Source: Rubricella aquisinus (GTDB lineage: Bacteria; Pseudomonadota; Alphaproteobacteria; Rhodobacterales; Rhodobacteraceae). Taken from it: a stretch of DNA of 64,000 nt. The position numbers were made by a program, and so were the translations under genes. A model generated the notes under the pieces. The model was not told the DNA's origin and did not search any database. It worked only from the letters and a program-made list of their open reading frames with translations. Location: NCBI RefSeq assembly GCF_014199445.1, contig NZ_JACIJS010000001.1, positions 506,940-570,939 of the forward strand. The letters are read 5' to 3'. Below are positions 19,408-27,639 of this stretch, one piece after another. The stretch's first letter is position 1. Each line of letters begins with the position of its first letter.

Positions 19408-20747
19408 GCGCCGCGTTCTCCTTCTCTTGTGTGGAGTTCGAGCCGCCCGCCATGCGCGGACAACACATCCTCAACGATTGTCAGGCCAAGGCCGGAGCCG
19501 ACGATATCGCCCGTATTGCTGCCCCGGCGGAACCGTTCGGTCAGCGCGCGCACCGGCCCATCGCCAAGGCCGGGGCCTTCATCTGTGACGGTGATCCGCA
19601 CCTCGCGCCCCTCTGTCGTGATGGCAAGCACCACCTCGGTATCCTCGGGCGAGTATTTGATCGCATTGTCCAGAACGTTGCGCAGCGCGTTGTCCAACAA
19701 CACCGGATCGCCCATGATCTGCGCGGGCATGGTGTTGCGCGTGAGCGTGATGTCTTTCATCGCTGCCGTGGGTTCAAGTGCGGCACTGGTCTGCTCCACG
19801 AGGGTCGCCAGATCGACGGGCGCGCGCGTGAGATCATCCGCCCGGTAGGTCACCGTCGCATGATCAAGGAGTTGCCCCGCCGAGCGGGAGCTTTCATCGA
19901 CCGCCCGGATGATCCCGCGCAACCTGCGCTTTTCCGCTTCATCCTCGACGGAGCGGAGCGCGATTTCCGCCTGAGTGCGGACCACGGCCAATGGCGTGCG
20001 CACCCGGTGGGCGGCTTCGGCGATGAAATCCTCTGACCGGCGGATGGACTGGCCAAGCCGCTCCATCAACCGGTTGAGTGATGTCATCAAGGGGGCCAAT
20101 TCGGCGGGCGCGTCCCGCTTGAGGGGCCGCAGATCGGATGGCCCGCGCCGGGACACGGCCGCCGCGATCTCGTTCAATGGCCTGAGGGAGGCGCGCGCGG
20201 CAAAGAAGGACAGGATCACCGCCACCCCGAAAAACGCGACCGCCATGACCGCCGCGAGCCGCGACAACTCAGCAGAAATCGTGCTGACCCCATTGCCGGT
20301 CTGCGCCATGGTCACCGTCACAGGCAGCGGCTGCGCCCCCGCCAGCACCAGCCGGGAGACGGACGCCATGCGGATCGTCTCCCCGCTATAGGTGCCGGTG
20401 TCAAACCGCACCTGCCCCGGTGGGGGCGGATCCGACAGAGCGGGCAGATCGGCATATCCGGTCAGCAATTCGTCACCCGCCATGACGCGGTAAAACACCC
20501 GGTCCTCACCAATCGCGCCCAGCATGGCAAAGGCGGAATAGGGCAGTTCCAGCCGCACCTCCCCCTGCTCAGAGCGGAGGGTTTCCGCAATCGCGGTTGC
20601 CGATGCGGCAAGCACGTTATCCTGTGTCCGCTCGGCGGCTTCCCGTGCGAGCCCGGTGACCATCCACCAACTGAGCACCGACAAAAGGGCTGCGACACCG
20701 GCAAGCAGGAACGTCAATCGACGCCCGATGGAGCCAGTGCCGATCAC
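19377..20747 (-). CDS. tctE: Sensor histidine kinase, TctE type
   Basis: 456-residue inner-membrane kinase. Membrane segments are at about 8-30 and 165-187, around a periplasmic domain of the 2CSK type. A HAMP-like linker is followed by the phosphoacceptor AEAAHRVRTPLAVVR and the ATPase with N box NALRNVLDNAIKYS and G boxes DEGPGLG and GSGLGLTIV. Start is a GTG overlapping the regulator stop as GTGA. Divergent tctCBA is the obvious target, so citrate or a related tricarboxylate is the likely signal. Confidence 0.9.
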   Translation of the reverse strand: MIGTGSIGRRLTFLLAGVAALLSVLSWWMVTGLAREAAERTQDNVLAASATAIAETLRSEQGEVRLELPYSAFAMLGAIGEDRVFYRVMAGDELLTGYADLPALSDPPPPGQVRFDTGTYSGETIRMASVSRLVLAGAQPLPVTVTMAQTGNGVSTISAELSRLAAVMAVAFFGVAVILSFFAARASLRPLNEIAAAVSRRGPSDLRPLKRDAPAELAPLMTSLNRLMERLGQSIRRSEDFIAEAAHRVRTPLAVVRTQAEIALRSVEDEAEKRRLRGIIRAVDESSRSAGQLLDHATVTYRADDLTRAPVDLATLVEQTSAALEPTAAMKDITLTRNTMPAQIMGDPVLLDNALRNVLDNAIKYSPEDTEVVLAITTEGREVRITVTDEGPGLGDGPVRALTERFRRGSNTGDIVGSGLGLTIVEDVLSAHGGRLELHTREGERGACITLVLPLS

Positions 20748-21412
20748 GGCTGGGATGTCTCCATCCGGTAGCCCAGCCCGCGCACCGTTTCGATGCGCAC
20801 ACCGCTGCCTTCGATCCGGCGGCGCAGGCGCCCGACATATACCTCGATGGCGTTCTCCGTCACTTCGGCATCATAGGAAAACATCCGGTCCATCAGGTGG
20901 CTCTTGGACAGGATTTGTCCCTGATGCCGGGCGAACACCTCAAGAAGCCGGATTTCCCGGTTGCGCAGGTCGATGGTTTGGCTGCCGTGGCGGAGCGTCC
21001 CCGCCAGAGGATCGAAAACCGCCTGCCCAAGCGCGATGTCATTTCGCGCAACACCGCCCCTTCGCCGCAGCACTGCACGGCAGCGGGCCTCTAGCTCGGA
21101 AAAATCGAACGGTTTGGTGATGTAGTCATCGGCCCCCTGATCCAGCGCGCCGACACGGTCCGACACATGCGACCGGGCGGTGAGCACGATCACCGGGGTT
21201 TCAAGATGCGCACGGCTGCGCGCCAGAAACTCCCGCCCATCCCCATCGGGCAACATCACGTCCAAGAGGATCAGATCGTATTTCGCGGATGCAAGGCAAT
21301 CCTCCGCATCCGCCAGGCAGGCCGCATGATCGACAGCGTGCCCATCCAGCACCAGCCGACTGACCACCGCGTCCGCCAATTCGACGTTATCCTCCACTAA
21401 AAGGTATCGCAC
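20744..21412 (-). CDS. tctD: Response regulator, OmpR/TctD type
   Basis: 222-residue regulator with an N-terminal receiver (VRYLLVEDN start, phospho-acceptor in LILLDVMLPDGDG, lysine in YITKPFDF) and a C-terminal winged helix (RNREIRLLEVFARHQGQI, then VYVGRLRRRIE and TVRGLGYRM). The GTG at 21412 begins the domain. The frame is open far upstream, but the extension has no regulator sequence. It is divergent from tctC across 101 bases containing repeated TGTCAG half-sites. Confidence 0.92.
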   Translation of the reverse strand: MRYLLVEDNVELADAVVSRLVLDGHAVDHAACLADAEDCLASAKYDLILLDVMLPDGDGREFLARSRAHLETPVIVLTARSHVSDRVGALDQGADDYITKPFDFSELEARCRAVLRRRGGVARNDIALGQAVFDPLAGTLRHGSQTIDLRNREIRLLEVFARHQGQILSKSHLMDRMFSYDAEVTENAIEVYVGRLRRRIEGSGVRIETVRGLGYRMETSQP

Positions 21413-21433
21413 CCGTTTCCCCCGATTGTCCCG

Positions 21434-21450
21434 TGTCAGGCTTCTGTCAG
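21434..21450. promoter_or_regulatory. Tandem TGTCAG half-sites, candidate TctD operator
   Basis: TGTCAG occurs at 21434-21439 and again at 21445-21450, exactly 11 bases apart, each followed within one base by CTT. OmpR-type regulators bind tandem repeats one helical turn apart. The site lies between tctD and tctC. Confidence 0.5.
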
Positions 21451-21513
21451 CTTTGTGTGGTGATCTACGACCATGGGCGGCAGACGATCGCCTGTCAAAT
21501 GGGAGGATACAGT

Positions 21514-22497
21514 ATGAAAATGACCATGACTCGCCGCGCCGTGATGGCGGCGGCGGCAACCGTAATCGCGCTTTCCGGGGCTGGCCATGCCGGGGGCCAT
21601 CAGGTGCTCGACCAATTGCATTTCGTGATTCCGGGCGGCGCTGGCGGCGGCTGGGACGGCACGGCGCGTGGCACGGGTGAGGCGCTGACCGGCGCTGGGC
21701 TTGTCGGATCGGCAAGCTATGAGAACATGTCCGGCGGCGGCGGCGGTAAGGCGATTGCCTATATGATCGAAAACGCCGAGAGCCTCGATAACACGTTGAT
21801 GGTGAATTCCACCCCGATCGTGATCCGCTCCCTGACCGGGGTGTTCCCGCAAAGCTTCCGGGATTTGACCTTGGTTGCGGGCACCATCGGGGATTACGCG
21901 GCGCTCGTGGTGCCGGCAGACAGTTCCGTTGCCGATATGGCGGGCCTGCTGGACGCCTATCGCGCGCAGGGACCGGATTTCGCAGTGGGCGGCGGTTCCG
22001 TCCCCGGTGGGATGGACCACCTTGTCGCCGCGATGGTGATGCAGGCGGCGGGCGAAGACCCGATTGCCGTGAACTACATCCCCTATGACGCGGGTGGTGA
22101 GGCAATGGCCGGGCTTCTGTCCGGTGAGATCGACGCGCTGTCCACCGGCTTCTCCGAAGCCATCGCATTGGCTGAGCAGGGCGAGGTTCGCATCCTTGGC
22201 GTGACCGCGCCCGAGCGTGTGCCTGCCTATGACGCTGCCCCGACCTTCATGGAGCAGGGCATTGACACGACCTTTGTGAACTGGCGCGGGTTCTTTGCCG
22301 CACCGGGCACCTCTGATGAGAAGGTCGCGCAATACATCGCTGCCCTTGAGGCGATGTATGACACCGAAGCTTGGGAAGTTGTCCGCGCCCGCAACGGCTG
22401 GGTGAACATCTGGAACCCCGGTGATGATTTCCGTGCCTTCCTTGAAGCGCAGGAAACCGAAATCGGTGATCTGATGCGCACTTTGGGCTTCCTCTAA
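21514..22497 (+). CDS. tctC: Tripartite tricarboxylate transporter, periplasmic binding protein TctC
   Basis: 327-residue extracytoplasmic binding protein of the TTT family. A twin-arginine-like signal (MTRRAVMAAAATVIAL) precedes the mature domain. The body has the TctC marks DQLHFVIPGGAGGGWDGTARG, AVGGGSVPGGMDH and VNWRGFFAAPGTS. Start is the ATG at 21514 with GGGAGGA nine bases upstream. It heads the tctCBA operon and is followed by two hairpins before tctB. Confidence 0.93.
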   Translation: MKMTMTRRAVMAAAATVIALSGAGHAGGHQVLDQLHFVIPGGAGGGWDGTARGTGEALTGAGLVGSASYENMSGGGGGKAIAYMIENAESLDNTLMVNSTPIVIRSLTGVFPQSFRDLTLVAGTIGDYAALVVPADSSVADMAGLLDAYRAQGPDFAVGGGSVPGGMDHLVAAMVMQAAGEDPIAVNYIPYDAGGEAMAGLLSGEIDALSTGFSEAIALAEQGEVRILGVTAPERVPAYDAAPTFMEQGIDTTFVNWRGFFAAPGTSDEKVAQYIAALEAMYDTEAWEVVRARNGWVNIWNPGDDFRAFLEAQETEIGDLMRTLGFL

Positions 22498-22511
22498 GAG
22501 GACGACCTTTC

Positions 22512-22586
22512 GCACCCGGCGCCACAACGCCACGCATAAGGCGCGCCGGGTGCCCTTTCAGGCATCGCCCATCCGTGGGCGGTGCC
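22512..22586 (+). terminator. Two hairpins between tctC and tctB, probable attenuation / mRNA stabiliser
   Basis: The first is an 11-base perfect stem, GCACCCGGCGC / GCGCCGGGTGC (22512-22522 with 22543-22553), with a 20-base loop. The second is GGCATCGCCCA / TGGGCGGTGCC (22561-22571 with 22576-22586) with a TCCG loop and one wobble. Little or no T-run follows. Such hairpins after a binding-protein gene usually keep its expression above that of the membrane genes. Confidence 0.65.
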
Positions 22587-22621
22587 ATGAGATCAGCCTT
22601 TATCCTGGGGAGGACACCGCC

Positions 22622-23116
22622 ATGGCGCTTGACCGCTGGCTGGCACTTATCTTTATCGCGTTCTGTTGCGCCTATGGCTATCTGGCCTTTTTCACGATGG
22701 ATCAGCTTTTGCCGCCTTTCATGCAGCGCAATCCGGTGTGGCCGTCCACCTTCCCGAAAATCCTGTCGGTGTTGGGCGTGGTCGTCGGGCTGATCGTTGT
22801 GCTCGGGCTTGAGAAACCGACCGAACAGGGAGAGCCATCCGCGACGGATATCAACCTCAGCCGGTTGCACGAATACAAGCTCGGTCAGGCGGTGATGCTG
22901 CTCGCGCTGATGGTGGCCTATGCGCTGGCGCTGCGGCCCATCGGATTTTTGCTTGCCACGACGCTGTTCCTTGCGGGTGGCAGTGCCATTCTGGGGGAGC
23001 GTAAGTGGTACATCATGATCCCCGTCTCCGTGCTGGCGGCGGGCTGTGTCTGGTATCTCGTGCAGGAGGTGCTTGGCATTTTCCTGCGGCCTTATCCGTT
23101 CTTCATGGGGAATTAA
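22622..23116 (+). CDS. tctB: Tripartite tricarboxylate transporter small membrane subunit TctB
   Basis: 164 residues with four predicted membrane segments (about 7-24, 45-65, 88-125 and 128-150). It forms the small permease subunit with TctA. The ATG at 22622 follows GGGGAGGA. An earlier in-frame ATG at 22550 lies in the hairpin region. tctA begins three bases after the stop. Confidence 0.9.
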   Translation: MALDRWLALIFIAFCCAYGYLAFFTMDQLLPPFMQRNPVWPSTFPKILSVLGVVVGLIVVLGLEKPTEQGEPSATDINLSRLHEYKLGQAVMLLALMVAYALALRPIGFLLATTLFLAGGSAILGERKWYIMIPVSVLAAGCVWYLVQEVLGIFLRPYPFFMGN

Positions 23117-23119
23117 GCG

Positions 23120-24643
23120 ATGCTTGAAGGTATTATGATTGGCCTGACGGCCGCGTTCTCTCTCCAGAACCTGTTGATGGTTGTTGCCGGGTGCCTGATC
23201 GGCACGTTTATCGGGATGCTGCCGGGGCTGGGGCCGATGTCGATCATCGCGATCATGATCCCGGTCGCGATCACGCTGGGCGATCCGACCGCCGCGCTGA
23301 TCCTATTGGCCGGTGTCTATTACGGTGCGATCTTTGGCGGGTCCACGTCCTCCATCCTCCTGAACGCCCCCGGTGTAGCCGGTACGGTCGCGACCAGTTT
23401 CGACGGCTATCCGATGGCGCGCAAAGGGCAGGCTGGGAAGGCGCTGACCATCGCCGCCGTGGCCAGCTTTGCCGGGGGGACAATCGGGGCGATCCTGTTG
23501 ATGATCTTTGCCCCGGCGCTGTCCTCTGTCGCGCTGCTGTTCCATTCGGCGGAGTATTTCGCGCTGATGGTGGTGGGCCTGTCGGCCATCGCCGCGTTTG
23601 CCGGCACGGGGCAGGTGGCCAAGGCGCTGATGATGACCATCCTTGGCCTGATCCTCGCCACGGTGGGGGAAGGCGCGCTGTTCAACATGCCCCGCTTCAC
23701 CCTTGGGATGATGGATTTGCAATCGGGTATTTCCTTCATCACGCTCGCCATGGCGATGTTTGCACTGCCGGAGGCGCTGATGCTGGTGCTCAATCCCGCG
23801 CGGGGGTCGAATGCCGATGGCAGCTCGTCGAACAAGATCACCAATCTGCGCTTCTCCCGCGAGGAAGCCAAAGCGATGGCGCCCGTGATCGGGCGGCAAT
23901 CCGTGCAGGGCTTTTTCATCGGGGTGCTGCCGGGGGCCGGGGCGACGATTGCCTCCTTCCTTGGCTACGCGGTGGAGCGCAACATCGCCAAGGGGGAGGA
24001 GCAGGCGGAATTCGGTAAAGGCTCGGTCAAGGGGCTTGCCGCCCCTGAAAGTGCGAATAATGCCGCCTGTACCGGCTCTTTCGTGCCGCTTTTGACGCTT
24101 GGCATTCCCGGCTCGGGCACCACGGCGATCCTTTTGGGCGCGCTGATCGCGCTCAACGTGACACCCGGCCCGCGCCTGATGACGGACACGCCAGAGGTAT
24201 TCTGGGCTGTCATCATCTCCATGTTCATCGGCAACCTTGTGCTGTTGATCCTGAACCTGCCGCTGATCCCCTATATCGCCAAGGTTCTGGCCATTCCGCG
24301 CAATTACCTGATCCCCTTCATCCTCTTTTTCACGCTGATGGGGGCCTATATCGGGCAGAACAACGCGACCGAACTTTTGATGCTGGTCGGTCTGGGTGTG
24401 ATGGCGACGATCCTGCGGTTTGCGGATTATCCTCTGGCACCGCTCCTGATCGGCTTCATCCTTGGCACCATGCTGGAGGACAACTTCGCCCGGTCGATGC
24501 AGCTTTACCGTGGGCTTGATTTCATTATCGAGCGGCCGATGACGCTGGGCCTGTTGGTGCTGGCGCTGGTTCTGGTGTTGCTGCCCAGCTTCCGGGCGCG
24601 GCGTGCGCGCAAGCGGGCAGAGGGCGTGGCGGATGGGGACTGA
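23120..24643 (+). CDS. tctA: Tripartite tricarboxylate transporter large membrane subunit TctA
   Basis: 507-residue permease with about 11-12 membrane segments, driven by ion gradient. Family hallmarks are GTFIGMLPGLGPMS near residue 32, YYGAIFGGSTSSILLN, and the repeat-related FFIGVLPGAGATIASFLGY and TLGIPGSGTTAILLGAL in the second half. It is followed by a CoA-transferase gene that starts within its last 11 bases. Confidence 0.95.
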   Translation: MLEGIMIGLTAAFSLQNLLMVVAGCLIGTFIGMLPGLGPMSIIAIMIPVAITLGDPTAALILLAGVYYGAIFGGSTSSILLNAPGVAGTVATSFDGYPMARKGQAGKALTIAAVASFAGGTIGAILLMIFAPALSSVALLFHSAEYFALMVVGLSAIAAFAGTGQVAKALMMTILGLILATVGEGALFNMPRFTLGMMDLQSGISFITLAMAMFALPEALMLVLNPARGSNADGSSSNKITNLRFSREEAKAMAPVIGRQSVQGFFIGVLPGAGATIASFLGYAVERNIAKGEEQAEFGKGSVKGLAAPESANNAACTGSFVPLLTLGIPGSGTTAILLGALIALNVTPGPRLMTDTPEVFWAVIISMFIGNLVLLILNLPLIPYIAKVLAIPRNYLIPFILFFTLMGAYIGQNNATELLMLVGLGVMATILRFADYPLAPLLIGFILGTMLEDNFARSMQLYRGLDFIIERPMTLGLLVLALVLVLLPSFRARRARKRAEGVADGD

Positions 24644-25841
24644 GCCGCGCCCCGCGCCGCTGGCCGGAATCCGCGTTCTTGACCTGACCAATGTGCTCGC
24701 AGGCCCGTTCGCCTGTCACCAGCTTGTCCATCTGGGCGCTGAGGTGATCAAGGTGGAGGCCGTGGGGTGCGGTGATCTGGCGCGCAACCTTGGTGCCGAT
24801 CCGGCCCTGTCGGCCAAGGGGATGGGGATCAGCTTTCTGGCGCAGAATGCCGGGAAAGCGTCCCTCACCCTTAATCTGAAAGACCCACGGGGAAAGGCGC
24901 TCTTGAAACGGTTGGTGGAGACCGCCGATGTGCTGGTAGAGAATTTCCGCCCCGGCGTGATGGATCGGCTCGGCCTCGGTTACGACGTGCTCAAGGCGGT
25001 GAAACCCGATCTCGTCTATTGTGCGATTTCGGGTTTCGGCCAAAGCGGCCCGTGGAAAGACCGCCCGGCCTATGACCAGATCGTGCAAGGCGTGTCCGGC
25101 GTCATGTCCATCACCGGGAGCGCGGACAGCGCCCCGTTGCGCGTTGGCTATCCTTTGGCCGACACGATCGGCGGATTGACCGCGGCCATGGCGATCAGCG
25201 CCGCCCTGAATGCCAAACCGCGCGGGACATTCATCGACGTCTCGATGCTGGAGGCGGTTTTGGCGACGATGGGATGGGTCGTGTCCAACCACCTTGTGGG
25301 CGGGGTAGCGCCGCGCGCCAATGGCAACGAAAATCCCACATCCGCCCCCTCTGGCGCGTTCCAATGCGCAGATGGGCTGATCAACATTGCCGCCAACAAG
25401 AATGAGCAATGGCAGCTTTTGGCGACGCATCTGAACCGGGCGGACCTCCTGACCCGCCCCGAATTTGCGACCCGGCAGGACCGTATCGCCCATCGCCTGC
25501 CCCTAAAGGCAGAGCTTGAAACGGTATTGACCACGCGGCCCGCGCGCGACTGGGCGCGGGAGTTGAATGCGCTTGGCGTGCCCGCTGGTGCCGTGATGAC
25601 CGTGCCGGAGGTCTTGGCCCATCCGCAGATCACGGGGCGGGATTTTGTCCGTCGATTTGAGGATGTGCCGGGCGTGGCGCGTGATATTGATCTTGTGTCC
25701 ATCGGTGCGATGCTTGACGGGCAGCGCCCCGCCGTGGACGCGCCACCCCCTGAACTGGGACAGGACACCGCGCGCCTGCTCGCAACGCTGGGCGTGACGG
25801 AAGATGAGCGCCAGACCCTGGCAGATGAAGGTGTGATATGA
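24633..25841 (+). CDS. Class III (CaiB/BaiF) acyl-CoA transferase
   Basis: 402-residue enzyme moving CoA between carboxylic acids. It begins PLAGIRVLDLTNVLAGPFA, and LVENFRPGVMDRLGLGYD is the usual CaiB motif. The catalytic aspartate is expected in GTFIDVSMLEA. The ATG at 24633 overlaps the tctA stop. Placement between a tricarboxylate permease and a citrate-synthase-fold lyase suggests it activates the imported acid as a CoA thioester, for example citrate to citryl-CoA. The acid itself is inferred. Confidence 0.85.
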   Translation: MGTEPRPAPLAGIRVLDLTNVLAGPFACHQLVHLGAEVIKVEAVGCGDLARNLGADPALSAKGMGISFLAQNAGKASLTLNLKDPRGKALLKRLVETADVLVENFRPGVMDRLGLGYDVLKAVKPDLVYCAISGFGQSGPWKDRPAYDQIVQGVSGVMSITGSADSAPLRVGYPLADTIGGLTAAMAISAALNAKPRGTFIDVSMLEAVLATMGWVVSNHLVGGVAPRANGNENPTSAPSGAFQCADGLINIAANKNEQWQLLATHLNRADLLTRPEFATRQDRIAHRLPLKAELETVLTTRPARDWARELNALGVPAGAVMTVPEVLAHPQITGRDFVRRFEDVPGVARDIDLVSIGAMLDGQRPAVDAPPPELGQDTARLLATLGVTEDERQTLADEGVI

Positions 25842-26617
25842 CGGTCCGAAACGATGTATCCGACTGGTGGCGCACCCGCATCATCGACATGGAGCCGGGT
25901 CGGATCCATCTGCGCGGAAAACCCGTGCAGGATTTGATCGGGAACACTGGTTTTGCGGAAATGATCTGGCTCCTCGTGATGGGGGAGGAGATTTCTGGCC
26001 CGCGGGCGGCCCTGTTTGAGGCCGCTCTCGTGTCTGCCGTAGATCATGGCCCGCAAGCGCCCTCCATCGGTGCAGCGCGGATGGCAGCGACCTGCGGGAT
26101 TGGGTTGCAATCGGTGATGGCCACGGGGCTGAACATGCTCGGTGACGTGCATGGCGGCGCGGGGGAGCAGGCGATCACGCTCTACCGCCAATGCGAGGCC
26201 GCCGGGCCGGATGGGCTTCCGCCCACGCTTAACGCATGGCGTGCCGATCATGGCCGTTTCATCCCCGGTTTTGGCCACCGGTTTCACAAACCCGTTGATC
26301 CCCGCGCCCCGCGCCTGCTTGCGCTCGTTGATGCGGCGGCGGAGGCTGGTGCGGTGTCGGGTGCCTATGCCGGGATCGGACGTGCGATAGAGAGCCACCT
26401 TGCCAAAGAACGCGGCAAACCGGTGCCGATGAATATCGACGGGGCCACGGCGGTGATCTATGCCGAGTTGGGCTGCCCTGCCCCATTGGCACGCGGCTTT
26501 TTCGGATTGTCCCGCTCTGTCGGTATTCTGGCCCATGGATGGGAACAGATGGAGCAGGGGGGCCGCAACAAGGGGCCAACCCCACCAGAGTATAGATGGA
26601 CCTATGACGGCGATTGA
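25838..26617 (+). CDS. Citryl-CoA lyase-like protein (citrate synthase fold)
   Basis: 259-residue, short citrate-synthase-family protein. The catalytic residues are kept: histidines in GDVHGGAGEQ and GFGHRFHKPVDPRAPRL, and an aspartate in MNIDGATAVI. At 259 residues it is much shorter than citrate synthase (about 430), as in stand-alone citryl-CoA lyases, which split citryl-CoA to acetyl-CoA and oxaloacetate. It overlaps the CoA-transferase by ATGA, so the two probably act in sequence. Other 3-hydroxy-3-carboxyacyl-CoAs are possible substrates. Confidence 0.8.
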   Translation: MTVRNDVSDWWRTRIIDMEPGRIHLRGKPVQDLIGNTGFAEMIWLLVMGEEISGPRAALFEAALVSAVDHGPQAPSIGAARMAATCGIGLQSVMATGLNMLGDVHGGAGEQAITLYRQCEAAGPDGLPPTLNAWRADHGRFIPGFGHRFHKPVDPRAPRLLALVDAAAEAGAVSGAYAGIGRAIESHLAKERGKPVPMNIDGATAVIYAELGCPAPLARGFFGLSRSVGILAHGWEQMEQGGRNKGPTPPEYRWTYDGD

Positions 26618-27638
26618 AACGATGTGGCGGGAGACGGTCCCGACGCTGCTGATCGGTGCGGCGGGGGCCGCTCTGTTTTGGCTGATCGGCTTTCCTGTCG
26701 CTGTGCTGACCGGGCCTGCGGTGGCAGTGTCGGTCGCGTCGCTCTTGGGCCTGCGCATGTCCCTGCCACCCTTGCTGCGTGACACGGTTTTTCTGGTGCT
26801 GGGCGTGCAGATCGGCAGCACGGTCACGCCGGAGGTGATCTCCACTGCGCTGACATGGCCATTATCGCTGGCCGTTTTGTCCGTCTCGCTCATTTTTGTG
26901 CTGCTGATCGGCAAGGCGGTTTTGATGCGGGGCTTTGGCTATGACCGGATGACGGCCCTGCTTGCCGCAACGCCGGGGCATCTGAGCTATGTGCTGGGCC
27001 TGTCGGCGGAGGTGCGGGCGGATGTGCCGAAACTGGCGCTTGTGCAGACGATGCGCGTGCTGATGCTGACGGTCTGCGTACCGGTTCTGATCGCGTTTTG
27101 GGGGGTGGAGGGCACGGCGACCCTTGCCGATCAGCAGACCATCTTGCCGCTGACGCTTCTCATGGTGTTTCCGGTCGCGTTGGCGCTTGGGCTGGTGTTC
27201 AAGCGGTTGGGAATTCCCGCGCCGATCCTGCTGGGCGCGATGTTTGTGTCGGCAGTGGGGCATGGTGCCGATCTGACGCCCGGCGTGATGCCATCTTGGC
27301 TGACCCTGACGGCATTCGTGGCGATGGGCACGCTCATCGGCACACGGTTTCACGGGATTGAGCGCAAAGGGCTTGGTCAGGCGTTTCTCGCGGGGATCGT
27401 CACCACGGTTGTGGCCTGTCTGGTGGCGGCGGTGGGGGCGTGGCTCGCCGCCGGACTGGTCGGGTTGCCCCCTGCGGTGCTGCTGTTGGCCTTTGCCCCC
27501 GGTGGGGTCGAGGTGATGGCCGCGATTGCCGTGGAAACCGGGCTGGAGCCCGCATTTGTCGCCGCTCACCATGTGTTTCGTCTGATCGTGCTGAGCCTGC
27601 TGCTGCCGCTCATCATCGTGCGCGCCAGATCGGCCTAA
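26604..27638 (+). CDS. AbrB family membrane protein
   Basis: 344-residue integral membrane protein with about 10 hydrophobic segments in two repeats (PVAVLTGPAVAVSVASLLGL and, later, PAPILLGAMFVSAVGHG). This is the AbrB/ammonia-monooxygenase-like family, often next to TTT transporters. The ATG overlaps the stop of the lyase gene by 14 bases, putting it in the same operon. It may be an extra permease or exporter. Exact role unknown. Confidence 0.82.
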   Translation: MTAIETMWRETVPTLLIGAAGAALFWLIGFPVAVLTGPAVAVSVASLLGLRMSLPPLLRDTVFLVLGVQIGSTVTPEVISTALTWPLSLAVLSVSLIFVLLIGKAVLMRGFGYDRMTALLAATPGHLSYVLGLSAEVRADVPKLALVQTMRVLMLTVCVPVLIAFWGVEGTATLADQQTILPLTLLMVFPVALALGLVFKRLGIPAPILLGAMFVSAVGHGADLTPGVMPSWLTLTAFVAMGTLIGTRFHGIERKGLGQAFLAGIVTTVVACLVAAVGAWLAAGLVGLPPAVLLLAFAPGGVEVMAAIAVETGLEPAFVAAHHVFRLIVLSLLLPLIIVRARSA

Positions 27639-27639
27639 C

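Noticed and set aside
20744-22168. A very long N-terminal extension of the response regulator
   Set aside because: The first 250 or so residues are Arg/Pro/Ser-rich antisense sequence of tctC. The regulator domain begins at the GTG at 21412.
23303-24691. A 462-codon minus-strand frame opposite tctA
   Set aside because: Arg/Gln/His-rich shadow of the permease gene, with no motif or start signal.
25148-26914. A 588-codon minus-strand frame opposite the CoA-transferase and lyase genes
   Set aside because: Shadow of well-supported genes, mixed composition, no family similarity seen.
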